DNA of 12,076 nucleotides from Actinomycetales bacterium (GCA_024641895.1 JAHECE010000059.1:1-12076); one strand, 5' to 3'. Counted from the stretch's first letter, positions 1 through 6,890 are shown. Translations and numbers: made by a program. The notes: generated by a model not told the origin, from the letters alone.

Positions 1-93
1 GGCGCGGCGAGCGCAGGTCGTGGCACTGCGACGGCAACCAGGGCGCCTGGGGACGCGTCGAGCGCGACGGCGTCCGGGCGGTCGCGGACGCCG

Positions 94-720
94 GTGGGCA
101 CGAGGCCTCGACGGGTGCGCCTGACGTCGCGCCCGTCCGCGCGTCGCGGCAGCGGGTGGTCACAGGCGCGTCCCGAACGACGACCGCGCCCAGCCTCTGC
201 GGACGGCGTGTCACCGGAAGGGTCGTCGGCCGGGCGCGCCGCGCCTCCGACCATCACCTTCCGGACCCTTGCGCTTGGGCTCGTGATGCTCGTCGCCTTC
301 ATCGTGCTTGCTCCGACCCTGCGGGCCTATGTGACGCAGCGCGAGCAGGTGCGGCAGGTGGACGCACAGCTCGCCGGTGTCGGTGCGAGCGTCGACTCCA
401 TCGATCGGGAGCTGGCGCGCTGGCAGGACGCGGGTTTCGTGCAGGCCCAGGCGCGAGAGCGCCTGGCGTTCGTCCGTCCGGGTGAGGTGCCGTACCGGGT
501 CATCGATCCCCAGGCCGTCGCCGGCGAGGACGAGTCGGTCGTCGGGCTCGGCGGGCTGACCGAGGCCGCGGACACGGCTCCCGTCGTCCCCTGGTACCTC
601 ACGATGTGGGACTCCGTCGTCGATGCGGGTGAGCCCGTGGCACGGGTCGACGAGATCGACATCCTGACCGGGGCCCCGGCGCCCTCCGGGAGCGCTGCCG
701 ACGGCGCCGCCGACCAGTGA
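94..720 (+). CDS. FtsB/DivIC-like septum formation initiator protein
   Basis: Likely a bitopic divisome protein that would act at the septum with FtsL- and FtsQ-like partners. The sequence shows an Arg/Pro-rich, probably disordered cytoplasmic N-terminus (residues 1-52), one membrane segment (about 57-80), then a short coiled-coil stretch (about 81-112). After it comes the family-typical patch around residues 114-135 (FVQAQARERLAFVRPGE, then Y134), and an acidic, Ala-rich C-tail. The start is uncertain: the frame is open back to base 1, the GTG at 94 has no clear ribosome binding site, and the true start may lie outside the window. The stop overlaps the next gene by 4 bases, so the two are probably translationally coupled. 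In actinobacteria this gene usually sits after enolase and before DUF501 and ppx, as here for the latter two. Family assignment is firm; the exact role (FtsB or DivIC) is inferred. Confidence 0.85.
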   Translation: MGTRPRRVRLTSRPSARRGSGWSQARPERRPRPASADGVSPEGSSAGRAAPPTITFRTLALGLVMLVAFIVLAPTLRAYVTQREQVRQVDAQLAGVGASVDSIDRELARWQDAGFVQAQARERLAFVRPGEVPYRVIDPQAVAGEDESVVGLGGLTEAADTAPVVPWYLTMWDSVVDAGEPVARVDEIDILTGAPAPSGSAADGAADQ

Positions 721-1214
721 CGGGCCCCTCGCCGCTCGAGCCGGATGATCTCGACGTGCTCCTCGAGCAGCTTGGCCGTCCTCCGCGGGGCGTGGTCGAC
801 GTCGCTGCCAGGTGCGTGTGCGGTCGCCCGACGGTCGTCCGCACACGTCCCCGGCTCGACGACGGGACGCCGTTTCCCACGACGTTCTATCTGACCTGCC
901 CACCCGCCGTGGCGGCGGTGTCCGGGCTCGAGGCCCGCGGCCTGATGCGCGAGATGACCGACCGGCTGGCGCACGACCCGGACCTTGCGGCGGCCTACGC
1001 GGCGGCGCACGCCGACTACCTGGCGCGCCGCGCCGAGCTGGGGTCGGTGCCCGAGATCGAGGGCATCTCCGCCGGGGGCATGCCCTCGCGGGTCAAGTGC
1101 CTGCACGTCCTCGTGGCGCACTCGCTCGCAGCCGGCCTCGGCGTGAACCCGTTGGGAGACGAGGCCCTCGAGCTGATCCGGCCGATCTGGCGCCCGGACC
1201 GCTGCACCTGCTGA
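717..1214 (+). CDS. DUF501 family protein
   Basis: A 165-residue soluble protein of the DUF501 family, whose biochemical function is unknown to me. The conserved core is visible: FPTTFYLTCP (53-62), an alpha-helical middle with LEARG (71-75), the family signature SAGGMPSRVKCLH (118-130), then VAHSLAAG (133-140), GVNPLGD (142-148) and a C-terminal CTC. Six cysteines occur (33, 35, 61, 128, 163, 165), two of them in CxC pairs, which suggests a metal site or redox centre; that is inference. It starts at a GTG that overlaps the upstream stop as GTGA, giving translational coupling to the FtsB/DivIC-like gene. The ppx/gppA-like gene follows after 31 bases. This gene order is common in actinobacteria and hints at a link with cell envelope or phosphate metabolism, but does not prove one. 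Confidence 0.88.
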   Translation: MTGPSPLEPDDLDVLLEQLGRPPRGVVDVAARCVCGRPTVVRTRPRLDDGTPFPTTFYLTCPPAVAAVSGLEARGLMREMTDRLAHDPDLAAAYAAAHADYLARRAELGSVPEIEGISAGGMPSRVKCLHVLVAHSLAAGLGVNPLGDEALELIRPIWRPDRCTC

Positions 1215-1245
1215 GCCCCGCGGAGGCGTGCGGCAGGATAGGCGC

Positions 1246-2196
1246 GTGACCCGCGTAGCTGCCGTCGACTGCGGCACCAACTCCATCCGACTGCTCATCG
1301 CCGACGTCGAGGACTCCGGGCTGACGGACGTCGTGCGCACCATGGAGGTCGTCCGTCTCGGTGAGGGCGTCGACCGGACCGGCCGCCTTCAGCCGGAAGC
1401 ACTGGCCCGCACACTCGCCGCGACCGGCCGCTATGCCGGTCTCTGCTCGGAGCACGGCGTCGAGCGCGTCCGCTTCGTCGCGACGTCGGCCAGCCGCGAC
1501 GTCGAGAACAGGCAGGAGTTCGTCGACGGCGTGCGAGCGGCGATCGGCGTCGAGCCCGAGGTGATCACGGGGTCCGAGGAGGCCGAGCTGTCCTTCCAGG
1601 GCGCGCTGAGCGCCGTCGATGCCGTGCACCCGCGGCCGTACCTCGTCGTGGACATCGGCGGGGGGTCCACCGAGTTCGCTTTCGGCGGAGACCACGTGAT
1701 CGCCGCGACCTCGGTGGACGTCGGCTGCGTCCGGATGAGCGAGCGCCATCTCGCCGGTGACCCGGCCACCGCGGCCGAGATCGCCGCCGCGAGCGCCGAC
1801 ATCGGCGCCGCTCTCGACCGTGCCGGGGCCGTCGTTCCGTTCGGCCGCACGGGGACGCTCATCGGCCTGGCTGGCTCGGTCACCACGGTGACGGCGCACG
1901 CCCTGCGGCTCCCGAGCTACCAGTCCGCGCGGATCAACGGCGCCAGCCTGCACCCGGACGTCCTGCTCAAGTCGTGCGACGAGCTGATCCGCATGACCCG
2001 GGCCGAGCGCGCGATCCTTCCGTTCATGCACCCGGGTCGGGTCGACGTCATCGGCGCCGGTGCGCTGGTCTGGGCAGCGACGATCTCGCGGGTCCGCGCC
2101 GAGGTCGCGCGCTCCGGCTCCCAGCTCCGTGAAGTCGTGACCAGCGAGCACGACATCCTCGACGGCATCGCCCTGTCGCTCGCGCCGCGGCCGTGA
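1246..2196 (+). CDS. Ppx/GppA family phosphatase (exopolyphosphatase-like)
   Basis: A cytoplasmic phosphatase of the ASKHA fold. The family hydrolyses terminal phosphates of polyphosphate or the 5' phosphate of pppGpp. Visible motifs, in residues from the chosen start: phosphate-1 loop DCGTNSIRLL (8-17), FVATSASRD (78-85 region), ITGSEEAELSF (107-117), phosphate-2 loop VVDIGGGSTEF (134-144), then GLAGSVTT and a VIGAGALVW patch near the C-terminus. At 316 residues it is the short actinobacterial form, lacking the C-terminal HD-like domain of E. coli Ppx. I chose the GTG at 1246 because AGGA lies 7 bases upstream and the family normally begins right at the RVAAVDCGTNS strand. The in-frame GTG at 1228 would add six residues, with GGAGG only one base away. 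Polyphosphatase versus pppGpp hydrolase activity cannot be told from sequence. It lies in the same direction as the flanking genes and is probably co-transcribed with them. Confidence 0.9.
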   Translation: MTRVAAVDCGTNSIRLLIADVEDSGLTDVVRTMEVVRLGEGVDRTGRLQPEALARTLAATGRYAGLCSEHGVERVRFVATSASRDVENRQEFVDGVRAAIGVEPEVITGSEEAELSFQGALSAVDAVHPRPYLVVDIGGGSTEFAFGGDHVIAATSVDVGCVRMSERHLAGDPATAAEIAAASADIGAALDRAGAVVPFGRTGTLIGLAGSVTTVTAHALRLPSYQSARINGASLHPDVLLKSCDELIRMTRAERAILPFMHPGRVDVIGAGALVWAATISRVRAEVARSGSQLREVVTSEHDILDGIALSLAPRP

Positions 2197-2206
2197 CGGA
2201 CGTGCG

Positions 2207-2695
2207 GTGAGGCAGCACGAGTCGTCCGAGGGCGAGTCCCGGGCCCTCGCAGCCCTGGCGGCAACAGGGATCGACCACCGCGTCGTCCGGCACGGCCGGG
2301 TCGCGAGCCTTGCCGAAGCGGCGCAGGCGCGCGGCATGGCGCCGTCGGGCGTCGTCAAGACCCTCGTGGTGCGACGGGGGGAGGGGGACTACGTCTTCGT
2401 CCTCGTCCCTGGAGACCGCACGATCTCCTGGCCGCGGCTGAGGGCGCTGCTGGGTGTCAACCGCCTCTCGATGCCTGACGCAGCAACCGCCCGGGACGTG
2501 ACGGGTTATGAGCGGGGCACGATCACACCATTCGGGTCGGTGCACGTCTGGCCCGTGATCGCCGACACCCGGATCGTCGGTTCGGACGTCTCGATCGGCG
2601 CCGGCGAGCACGGCGTCGCGGCGACACTCGCGGGGGAGGACCTCGTCCGCGTGCTGGACGCGCAGGTCGCGGACGTGACGGACCCTGAGGGCTGA
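2207..2695 (+). CDS. YbaK/EbsC-type aminoacyl-tRNA deacylase
   Basis: A 162-residue single-domain protein of the YbaK/ProX editing family. These enzymes remove wrongly attached amino acids from tRNA in trans; for YbaK the substrate is Cys-tRNA(Pro). Visible features: the invariant lysine in GVVKTLVV (K51), the strand YVFVLVPGD (62-70), a TGYERGTITPFG segment (99-110) matching the family's substrate-site loop, and GAGEHG (131-136) near the C-terminus. The GTG start at 2207 follows the upstream stop by 10 bases; the ribosome binding site is weak (GGA), suggesting coupling to ppx translation. The precise misacylated substrate (Cys-, Ala- or other tRNA) cannot be decided here. The stop is followed by a small 5-bp hairpin (2696-2709) too weak to call a terminator with confidence. 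Confidence 0.85.
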   Translation: MRQHESSEGESRALAALAATGIDHRVVRHGRVASLAEAAQARGMAPSGVVKTLVVRRGEGDYVFVLVPGDRTISWPRLRALLGVNRLSMPDAATARDVTGYERGTITPFGSVHVWPVIADTRIVGSDVSIGAGEHGVAATLAGEDLVRVLDAQVADVTDPEG

Positions 2696-2820
2696 GCCGG
2701 CTGTCCGGCGGCGCCCGCGCCGGTCGGGCCCCGGCGGAGCCGGTGCCGAGCGGGAATCCGATCGGCTTCATCGCGCACGGGACCTACTTCCCGCACAGTG
2801 CGCGGCGCGCGCATCCGATC

Positions 2821-2840
2821 GCTCACCTAGCATGTGCCCA
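2821..2840 (+). promoter_or_regulatory. Candidate leaderless promoter of ndh
   Basis: The -10-like hexamer TAGCAT (2828-2833) is followed by exactly six bases and then the ATG at 2840, so transcription would start at or next to the A of the start codon. No Shine-Dalgarno sequence precedes this ATG, consistent with a leaderless mRNA, a form common in actinobacteria. No good -35 is visible at the expected distance. The flanking string GCTCACcTAGCATG recurs ahead of the Bax-inhibitor-like gene. Confidence 0.5.
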
Positions 2841-4330
2841 TGACCTCCCAGACATCCTCCGCCCCGCAGTCCCGCAAGGTGCCGCGCATCCTCGTCGCCG
2901 GCGGAGGTTACGTCGGTCTCTACACCGCGCTGCAGCTGCAGAAGCGCCTTGGCCGGGACGACATGGCCCTCGTCGTCGTGGACCCGCGCCCGTACATGAC
3001 CTATCAGCCGTTCCTCCCCGAGGCAGCGGCCGGCTCGCTCGAGCCGCGGCACGTCGTCGCGCCGCTGCGCAAGACCCTCAAGAGCGCGACGGTTCTGCAC
3101 GGCAAGATCGCGAGCATCAACCACGGTGAGCGCAAGGTCGTCATCGAGCCGGAGCGTGAGGAGCCCTACACCGTCACCTACGACCACCTCGTGGTGGCCG
3201 TCGGCGCCGTGGTGCGGACGCTCCCGATCCCCGGACTGGCCGAGATGGGCATCGGCTTCAAGTGGGTCGAGGAGGCTCAGGCGCTGCACACGGCGGTGTT
3301 GAGCAAGATGGACATCGCTGCGTCCACCTGGGACGAGGAGAAGCGCAAGCGGCTCCTGACCTTCGTGTTCGTCGGCGGCGGGTTCGCCGGCGTCGAGGCT
3401 GTGGGTGAGGTCGAGGACATGGCGCGCGCAGCGTGCCGCGGCTACGACTCGATCACGCCGGAAGACCTGCGGTTCGTGCTCGTCGAGGCGGCGCCCCGCA
3501 TCCTGCCCGAGCTGGGCGAGGAGATGGGTGCCTACGCCACCGAGCAGCTGCGCTCTCGCGGGATCGACGTGATGCTCTCCACTCGGCTCGAGTCGTGCGT
3601 CGACGGATTGATCAAGGTCTCCAGCGGCGAGGAGTTCGAAGCGGACACCTTGGTGTGGACGGCCGGTGTGCGACCCAACCCGGTCCTCACGGGATCCGAC
3701 CTCCCGATCGACCCGGCCAACGGCAAGATGCGCTGCTTGCCGACACTGCAGATCGTGGACGAGAACGGCGTGATCGTGCCTCAGGCTTGGTCCGCGGGCG
3801 ACTGTGCATCGGTGCCCGACCTCGCTGTGGGCGGCGACGCGAAGTGCCCGCCCACCGCGCAGCACGCCGTCCGGCAGGCCCGCCACCTGGGAAACAACAT
3901 CGCCCGGGCCATCAAGGGCGCTGAGCCGGTTCCGTACAAGCACAAGAACAAGGGCACGGTCGCCTCGCTCGGACTCGGCAAGGGCGTGGCGGACGTCATG
4001 GGCATCAAGCTCAGGGGCTGGCCCGCCTGGTTCATGCACCGCACCTACCACATGATGGCGATGCCGACGATGGCCCGGAAGTTCCGCGTCGTCACCGACT
4101 GGACCTCGGCACTCCTCTTCCGCCGAGAGATGGTGGCCCTCGGCACGCTCGAAGACCCGCGCGCGTCGTTCGTGCAGGCCGCGAGCATCCCGCCTGCGCC
4201 TCGCCCGGGAGCCGCGCCGGCGCCGGCGCCGGCGCCCGCGCCGGCGGCTAAGGCCAAGGCGAAGCCGAAGGGCGAGCCCAAGTCGGAGCCCGAGGTCCCC
4301 GTTGCGGCTCAGGAGGGCTCCGGGATCTGA
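2840..4330 (+). CDS. ndh: Type II NADH dehydrogenase (NDH-2)
   Basis: A 496-residue FAD flavoprotein that passes electrons from NADH to membrane quinone without pumping protons, peripheral on the inner membrane face. It shows the FAD Rossmann motif in VAGGGYVGLY (19-28), the NADH Rossmann motif VGGGFAGVE (178-186), the FAD-binding AGDCA (319-323), and the AQHAVRQA segment (340-347) at the position of the quinone-site AQxAxQ motif. An amphipathic or hydrophobic stretch around 394-430 probably anchors it to the membrane. The last 45 residues are unusual: a Pro-Ala run (about 451-470) followed by a Lys-rich and then acidic tail. I chose the ATG at 2840 because of the leaderless promoter signal; an in-frame GTG at 2834 would add two residues. 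It is monocistronic by context: own promoter, strong hairpin after the stop. Some homologues are annotated only as FAD-dependent oxidoreductases, but both nucleotide motifs and the quinone motif favour NDH-2. Confidence 0.88.
   Translation: MTSQTSSAPQSRKVPRILVAGGGYVGLYTALQLQKRLGRDDMALVVVDPRPYMTYQPFLPEAAAGSLEPRHVVAPLRKTLKSATVLHGKIASINHGERKVVIEPEREEPYTVTYDHLVVAVGAVVRTLPIPGLAEMGIGFKWVEEAQALHTAVLSKMDIAASTWDEEKRKRLLTFVFVGGGFAGVEAVGEVEDMARAACRGYDSITPEDLRFVLVEAAPRILPELGEEMGAYATEQLRSRGIDVMLSTRLESCVDGLIKVSSGEEFEADTLVWTAGVRPNPVLTGSDLPIDPANGKMRCLPTLQIVDENGVIVPQAWSAGDCASVPDLAVGGDAKCPPTAQHAVRQARHLGNNIARAIKGAEPVPYKHKNKGTVASLGLGKGVADVMGIKLRGWPAWFMHRTYHMMAMPTMARKFRVVTDWTSALLFRREMVALGTLEDPRASFVQAASIPPAPRPGAAPAPAPAPAPAAKAKAKPKGEPKSEPEVPVAAQEGSGI
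4214..4246 (+). repeat. GCGCCG low-complexity run within the ndh 3' end
   Basis: Three tandem GCGCCG units followed by degenerate copies encode the Ala-Pro run of the NDH-2 C-terminal linker. Such hexamer repeats are prone to length change by slippage, always in steps that keep the frame. Confidence 0.6.
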
Positions 4331-4337
4331 CGAGCGG

Positions 4338-4374
4338 ACGACTCGCGGGCGCATGAGGTGCGCCCGCGAGTCGT
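4338..4374 (+). terminator. Intrinsic-type terminator hairpin after ndh
   Basis: A perfect 16-bp stem (4338-4353 with 4359-4374) closes a 5-base loop, starting 8 bases after the ndh stop. There is no U-run after it, as is usual for actinobacterial terminators. Confidence 0.75.
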
Positions 4375-4475
4375 TCCCGGCAGAAGGTCGGGGCGTAGCC
4401 TGCCGAACGCCCGCTCTCGCGCCTGCGTGGGCGGAACCCGTCTCTGCGATGCTCCTGAGAGCCCCGGCGCCGGTC

Positions 4476-4549
4476 GCCCCCGTAGCCCAATCGGCAGAGG
4501 CAGCCGGCTTAAAACCGGCCGAGTGTGGGTTCGAGTCCCACCGGGGGCA
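4476..4549 (+). tRNA. tRNA with anticodon UAA (probable tRNA-Leu), short variable loop
   Basis: The cloverleaf is clear. The 7-bp acceptor stem is 4476-4482 with 4542-4548, discriminator A4549. The D stem is GCC/GGC (4485-4487 with 4499-4501) around an 11-base loop containing G18G19. The anticodon stem is GCCGG/CCGGC (4503-4507 with 4515-4519) with loop CTTAAAA, anticodon TAA at 4510-4512. The T stem is GTGGG/CCCAC around TTCGAGT. CCA is not encoded. The anticodon would read UUA leucine codons. The 11-base D-loop on a 3-bp stem and A73 resemble bacterial tRNA-Leu, yet the variable region is only five bases (4520-4524) instead of the long arm normal for leucine tRNAs. I did not notice in-frame TTA codons in the genes of this window, so UUA is rare here. 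A possible extended -10 (TGC plus GATGCT, 4445-4453) lies 22 bases upstream. Confidence 0.88.
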
Positions 4550-4592
4550 CGTGTAGGCCGCGGAGGCTGCCAGGCTGCGGTCGTCGGTCCCG

Positions 4593-6215
4593 TCAGGGCG
4601 CGCCCGGTGCGTCCATCTGGGTGACTGTTACGGGCGCAACGGAGAGGGTGACGCCGACCGGCCGCCCGAACTCGTCGCTGAGGGCTTGCTGCAGCTCGTC
4701 GATGGGCGGTGCGTCGTTCGGTCCGATGAGGTCGACGCGGACTTGAGCGTCGGCGACGGTGACGTTCACGACCTTGAGCGTGGAGTCCTTGCCGAGCCAC
4801 GCATCGACCACACCGTGCGCCTGGCGTTGCTGGTTCGAACTGACCAGGAGGCCCTCGGAGGTGAAGATGAGCGGCAGCATCACCAGCATCGCCAGCGCGG
4901 CGAAGGGCGCGATCGTCAGTACCGTTCGCCGGGCGCGTTGCCGCAGGCGGTCCGCCGAGGCGAAGCCTCCGAGCGCGAAGACCGTCGAGGCGGACAGCAC
5001 GATGGTGACGAAGTTGGTCAAGAACAGCAGGAACGCCCCTCGTGCGTCGTCGGGGTGCTGTGCTCCCAGTGAGATGCCGACCACGGACAGCGGCGGGACG
5101 AGGGCCACCGCGATGGCGACCCCGGCGATCGAGTTGGCGACCCTGCTGTTGACCGTCGCGAACGCGCCGGCCGCTCCAGCTGCTGCGGCGATGAGCATGT
5201 CCAGCAGTGTCGGGTTGACGCGGGACGTGATCTGGGTGTTGGAGTCGAAGGCGACCGCGACGGGCATCCAGGCGGAGAGCGCGTAGGACAGCAGCACGGC
5301 CGTTCCGGTGCCCGCGGCGACCAGCAAGGTGGACTCGATCGCCCGACGGCTCCAGCCGTTCACGAGTGCCCCGGCCAGGCCCAAGATCGGCACCATCAGC
5401 GGTGCGACGAGCATCGCCCCGATCACGACGGCCGTGGAGTCGGCCAGGACGGCGAACGTGGCGATGGCGACGCTGAGCAGGAGCATCACCCACCAGGCGG
5501 TCAACTTGGAGGCCCGGCCGGGCGCCTCGAAGTAGAGCGACTCGGCGAGTGCTTCGCGGCGGTCCCCGCCGAGGTCGACGGACCGGACCCAGTCCCAGAG
5601 GATCTCCGCGAGCGTCGCGCTGGCGGGGTCGAAGTCACCGGACTGCGTTCTGGCTACGCCTAGCCCGTACGCAACGAGGATTGACCCGATGAGGATGGCG
5701 GCGACCGCGGTCCCCGCGACCAGCCCGGCGGCCAGGGTGTCCGGCGCGGTTGCGGCGAGCAGGCCGAATGTGGCGGACGTGACTCCACCGGCGAGCCGGA
5801 GTCCGCGCCGTGATCGGTCCTTGCCGACCAGGCCGGCGACGACCGTGAGCACGCCGCGCACGAGCAGGTAGAACCCGAGGAGCGAGATCAGGACGGTGAG
5901 GGCGTCCCGGGCGGAGACCAGGAACAGCAACGAGGCTGCGATAGCCGTCAGCCCTCGAAGGAGCGCCAGCATGCGTGAGCCCGATCGGCGGCGGCGACGC
6001 CCCCTGATCGCGAAGGTGACGTCGAACAGACCCGACACGCCCAGGCCGACGCCCGCGGCGAGGGAGACGACCGACACGCTCAGATCGGGCAGGAGCAGCA
6101 CCAGCAGGCCCAGGGCGACGGCAAGGCCACCCTTGACCGTCGCGGGGTTCGCCGCCTGACGGAGGTGAGGGCGGGCTACCTGGTCCCCGGGTTGGAACGG
6201 CGTCGGCTCAGTCAT
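4593..6215 (-). CDS. Polytopic membrane protein: HdeD/DUF308-like region fused to DUF389
   Basis: A 540-residue membrane protein of unknown function. Residues 25-190 form about six membrane helices with the pattern of HdeD/DUF308 repeats (for example 30-70 and 84-130). A polar linker follows (190-236). Then comes a DUF389 region with about six helices, including its hallmark strings VVIGAMLVAPLMVPILG (263-279) and IAVALVPPLSVVG (368-380). The end (455-540) is a soluble domain, probably alpha/beta, with a run of valine-rich strands. DUF389 proteins usually carry a soluble domain at the N-terminus, so the DUF308-like half in that place is an unusual arrangement. The ATG at 6215 follows a poor ribosome binding site (GGTGG about 9 bases upstream, GAGG only one base away). 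It lies downstream of the lipoprotein gene on the same strand but is separated from it by a strong hairpin, so it likely has its own promoter. A transport or stress role is only a guess. Confidence 0.82.
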   Translation of the reverse strand: MTEPTPFQPGDQVARPHLRQAANPATVKGGLAVALGLLVLLLPDLSVSVVSLAAGVGLGVSGLFDVTFAIRGRRRRRSGSRMLALLRGLTAIAASLLFLVSARDALTVLISLLGFYLLVRGVLTVVAGLVGKDRSRRGLRLAGGVTSATFGLLAATAPDTLAAGLVAGTAVAAILIGSILVAYGLGVARTQSGDFDPASATLAEILWDWVRSVDLGGDRREALAESLYFEAPGRASKLTAWWVMLLLSVAIATFAVLADSTAVVIGAMLVAPLMVPILGLAGALVNGWSRRAIESTLLVAAGTGTAVLLSYALSAWMPVAVAFDSNTQITSRVNPTLLDMLIAAAAGAAGAFATVNSRVANSIAGVAIAVALVPPLSVVGISLGAQHPDDARGAFLLFLTNFVTIVLSASTVFALGGFASADRLRQRARRTVLTIAPFAALAMLVMLPLIFTSEGLLVSSNQQRQAHGVVDAWLGKDSTLKVVNVTVADAQVRVDLIGPNDAPPIDELQQALSDEFGRPVGVTLSVAPVTVTQMDAPGAP

Positions 6216-6237
6216 GCCTCATGCCACCGCTTCCGCT

Positions 6238-6277
6238 GCGCCCTCCCACGGGGCGGAGCCGCCCTGTGGGAGGGCGC
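6238..6277 (-). terminator. Hairpin terminator after the lipoprotein gene
   Basis: An 18-bp stem (6238-6255 with 6260-6277, one G·T pair) closes a 4-base loop. It lies 51 bases past the lipoprotein stop and 22 bases before the start of the DUF308/DUF389 gene. No U-run. It could also act as an attenuator between the two genes. Confidence 0.65.
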
Positions 6278-6328
6278 CGGTAGCGGTGCTCGCCGCGTCG
6301 GGCGTGGCTCGCCGACCGTCAGAGCAGG

Positions 6329-6790
6329 TCAGGGGCACGTGGTGTTGAGCTTGTCGAGCAGTGCGCCGGCTGAGTCGACCACGCCCTTCACGGCGGTGCC
6401 GACATCGCGGGCGGCGGCCACCGAAATGTTGGCACCGAGCGTCTCGAACGAGGCGCTGAGGCCCACCACCGCGGTGTCGAGGGCAGCGATCTCGTCTGCG
6501 GCGACAGTCGAGCCGCTCTCTTTCAGCGCGTCCAGGTCCGACCTGATGGCGGCGAGCGCCGTGCCCAGCGAGTCGGTGCCCTCGGTGATGATGTTGATGT
6601 CACGGAGTGCCGCGACGTCGGTGCGCAGGTCGTCACCGGTCGCGCAGTAGGCCGCCTCGGGTGACGGCGATCCGGCGCAACCGGCGACAAGCCCGAGGGC
6701 CAGCACGGCTCCCGTGACGGCGGCGAGTCGGCGTCCGCCACGCTGCAGCCTCGTGCCGCCGGCGACCCACGGGCGTCCGACTGTCGTCAT
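6329..6790 (-). CDS. Small predicted lipoprotein, function unknown
   Basis: A 153-residue exported protein I cannot assign to a named family. The N-terminus is a lipoprotein signal: Arg-rich n-region (residues 14-21), hydrophobic stretch (22-36) and a lipobox ending VAGC with the lipidated cysteine at 38. The mature part is almost entirely predicted alpha-helical with heptad-like Ala/Leu/Val spacing (about 53-150), suggesting a helical bundle or coiled coil on the outer face of the membrane. Two more cysteines (49 and 152, the latter two residues from the end) could form a disulfide tying both ends together. The ATG at 6790 is preferred because GAGGAG lies 8 bases upstream; the ATG at 6796 would have only a 2-base spacing. 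The frame runs open further upstream, but that part lacks signal-peptide character. It is divergent from the Bax-inhibitor-like gene. Confidence 0.75.
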   Translation of the reverse strand: MTTVGRPWVAGGTRLQRGGRRLAAVTGAVLALGLVAGCAGSPSPEAAYCATGDDLRTDVAALRDINIITEGTDSLGTALAAIRSDLDALKESGSTVAADEIAALDTAVVGLSASFETLGANISVAAARDVGTAVKGVVDSAGALLDKLNTTCP

Positions 6791-6817
6791 CTTCATAGCT
6801 CCTCGGCTGTCTCCGTT

Positions 6818-6829
6818 GTGTGAGCACAC
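6818..6829. promoter_or_regulatory. Short inverted repeat upstream of the lipoprotein gene
   Basis: GTGTG-AG-CACAC, a 5-bp inverted repeat with a 2-base centre, lies 28 bases upstream of the chosen lipoprotein start. It could be a regulator site, but a repeat this short may occur by chance. Confidence 0.2.
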
Positions 6830-6872
6830 GGTGCCATCACGGGTCACCGCCCACAAGTCGGGCCGGTGGCGG

Positions 6873-6890
6873 GCCGGCCGCGCGGCCGGC
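6873..6890. repeat. 18-base perfect GC palindrome in the divergent spacer
   Basis: GCCGGCCGCGCGGCCGGC is its own reverse complement. It sits between the divergent lipoprotein and Bax-inhibitor-like genes. It could be an operator or simply a product of high GC content. Confidence 0.4.

Noticed and set aside
327..1343. Long antisense frame over the FtsB/DivIC-like, DUF501 and ppx-like genes
   Set aside because: The sense frames have conserved motifs and coupled start/stop signals; the antisense product has none.
2696..2739. Terminator after the ybaK-like gene
   Set aside because: Only a 5-bp hairpin (2696-2709) and diffuse GC-rich pairings are seen, too weak to call.
2768..4354. A 528-codon open frame antisense to ndh
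   Set aside because: It is rich in Arg, Gly, His and Asp with no family motif, mirrors a gene with clear NDH-2 motifs, and is the usual antisense open frame of high-GC DNA.
4476..4549. The tRNA as a stop-codon suppressor, selenocysteine or pyrrolysine tRNA
   Set aside because: The anticodon at positions 34-36 is UAA, which reads UUA, not a stop codon; the 7-bp acceptor and 5-bp T stems are normal, unlike tRNA-Sec.
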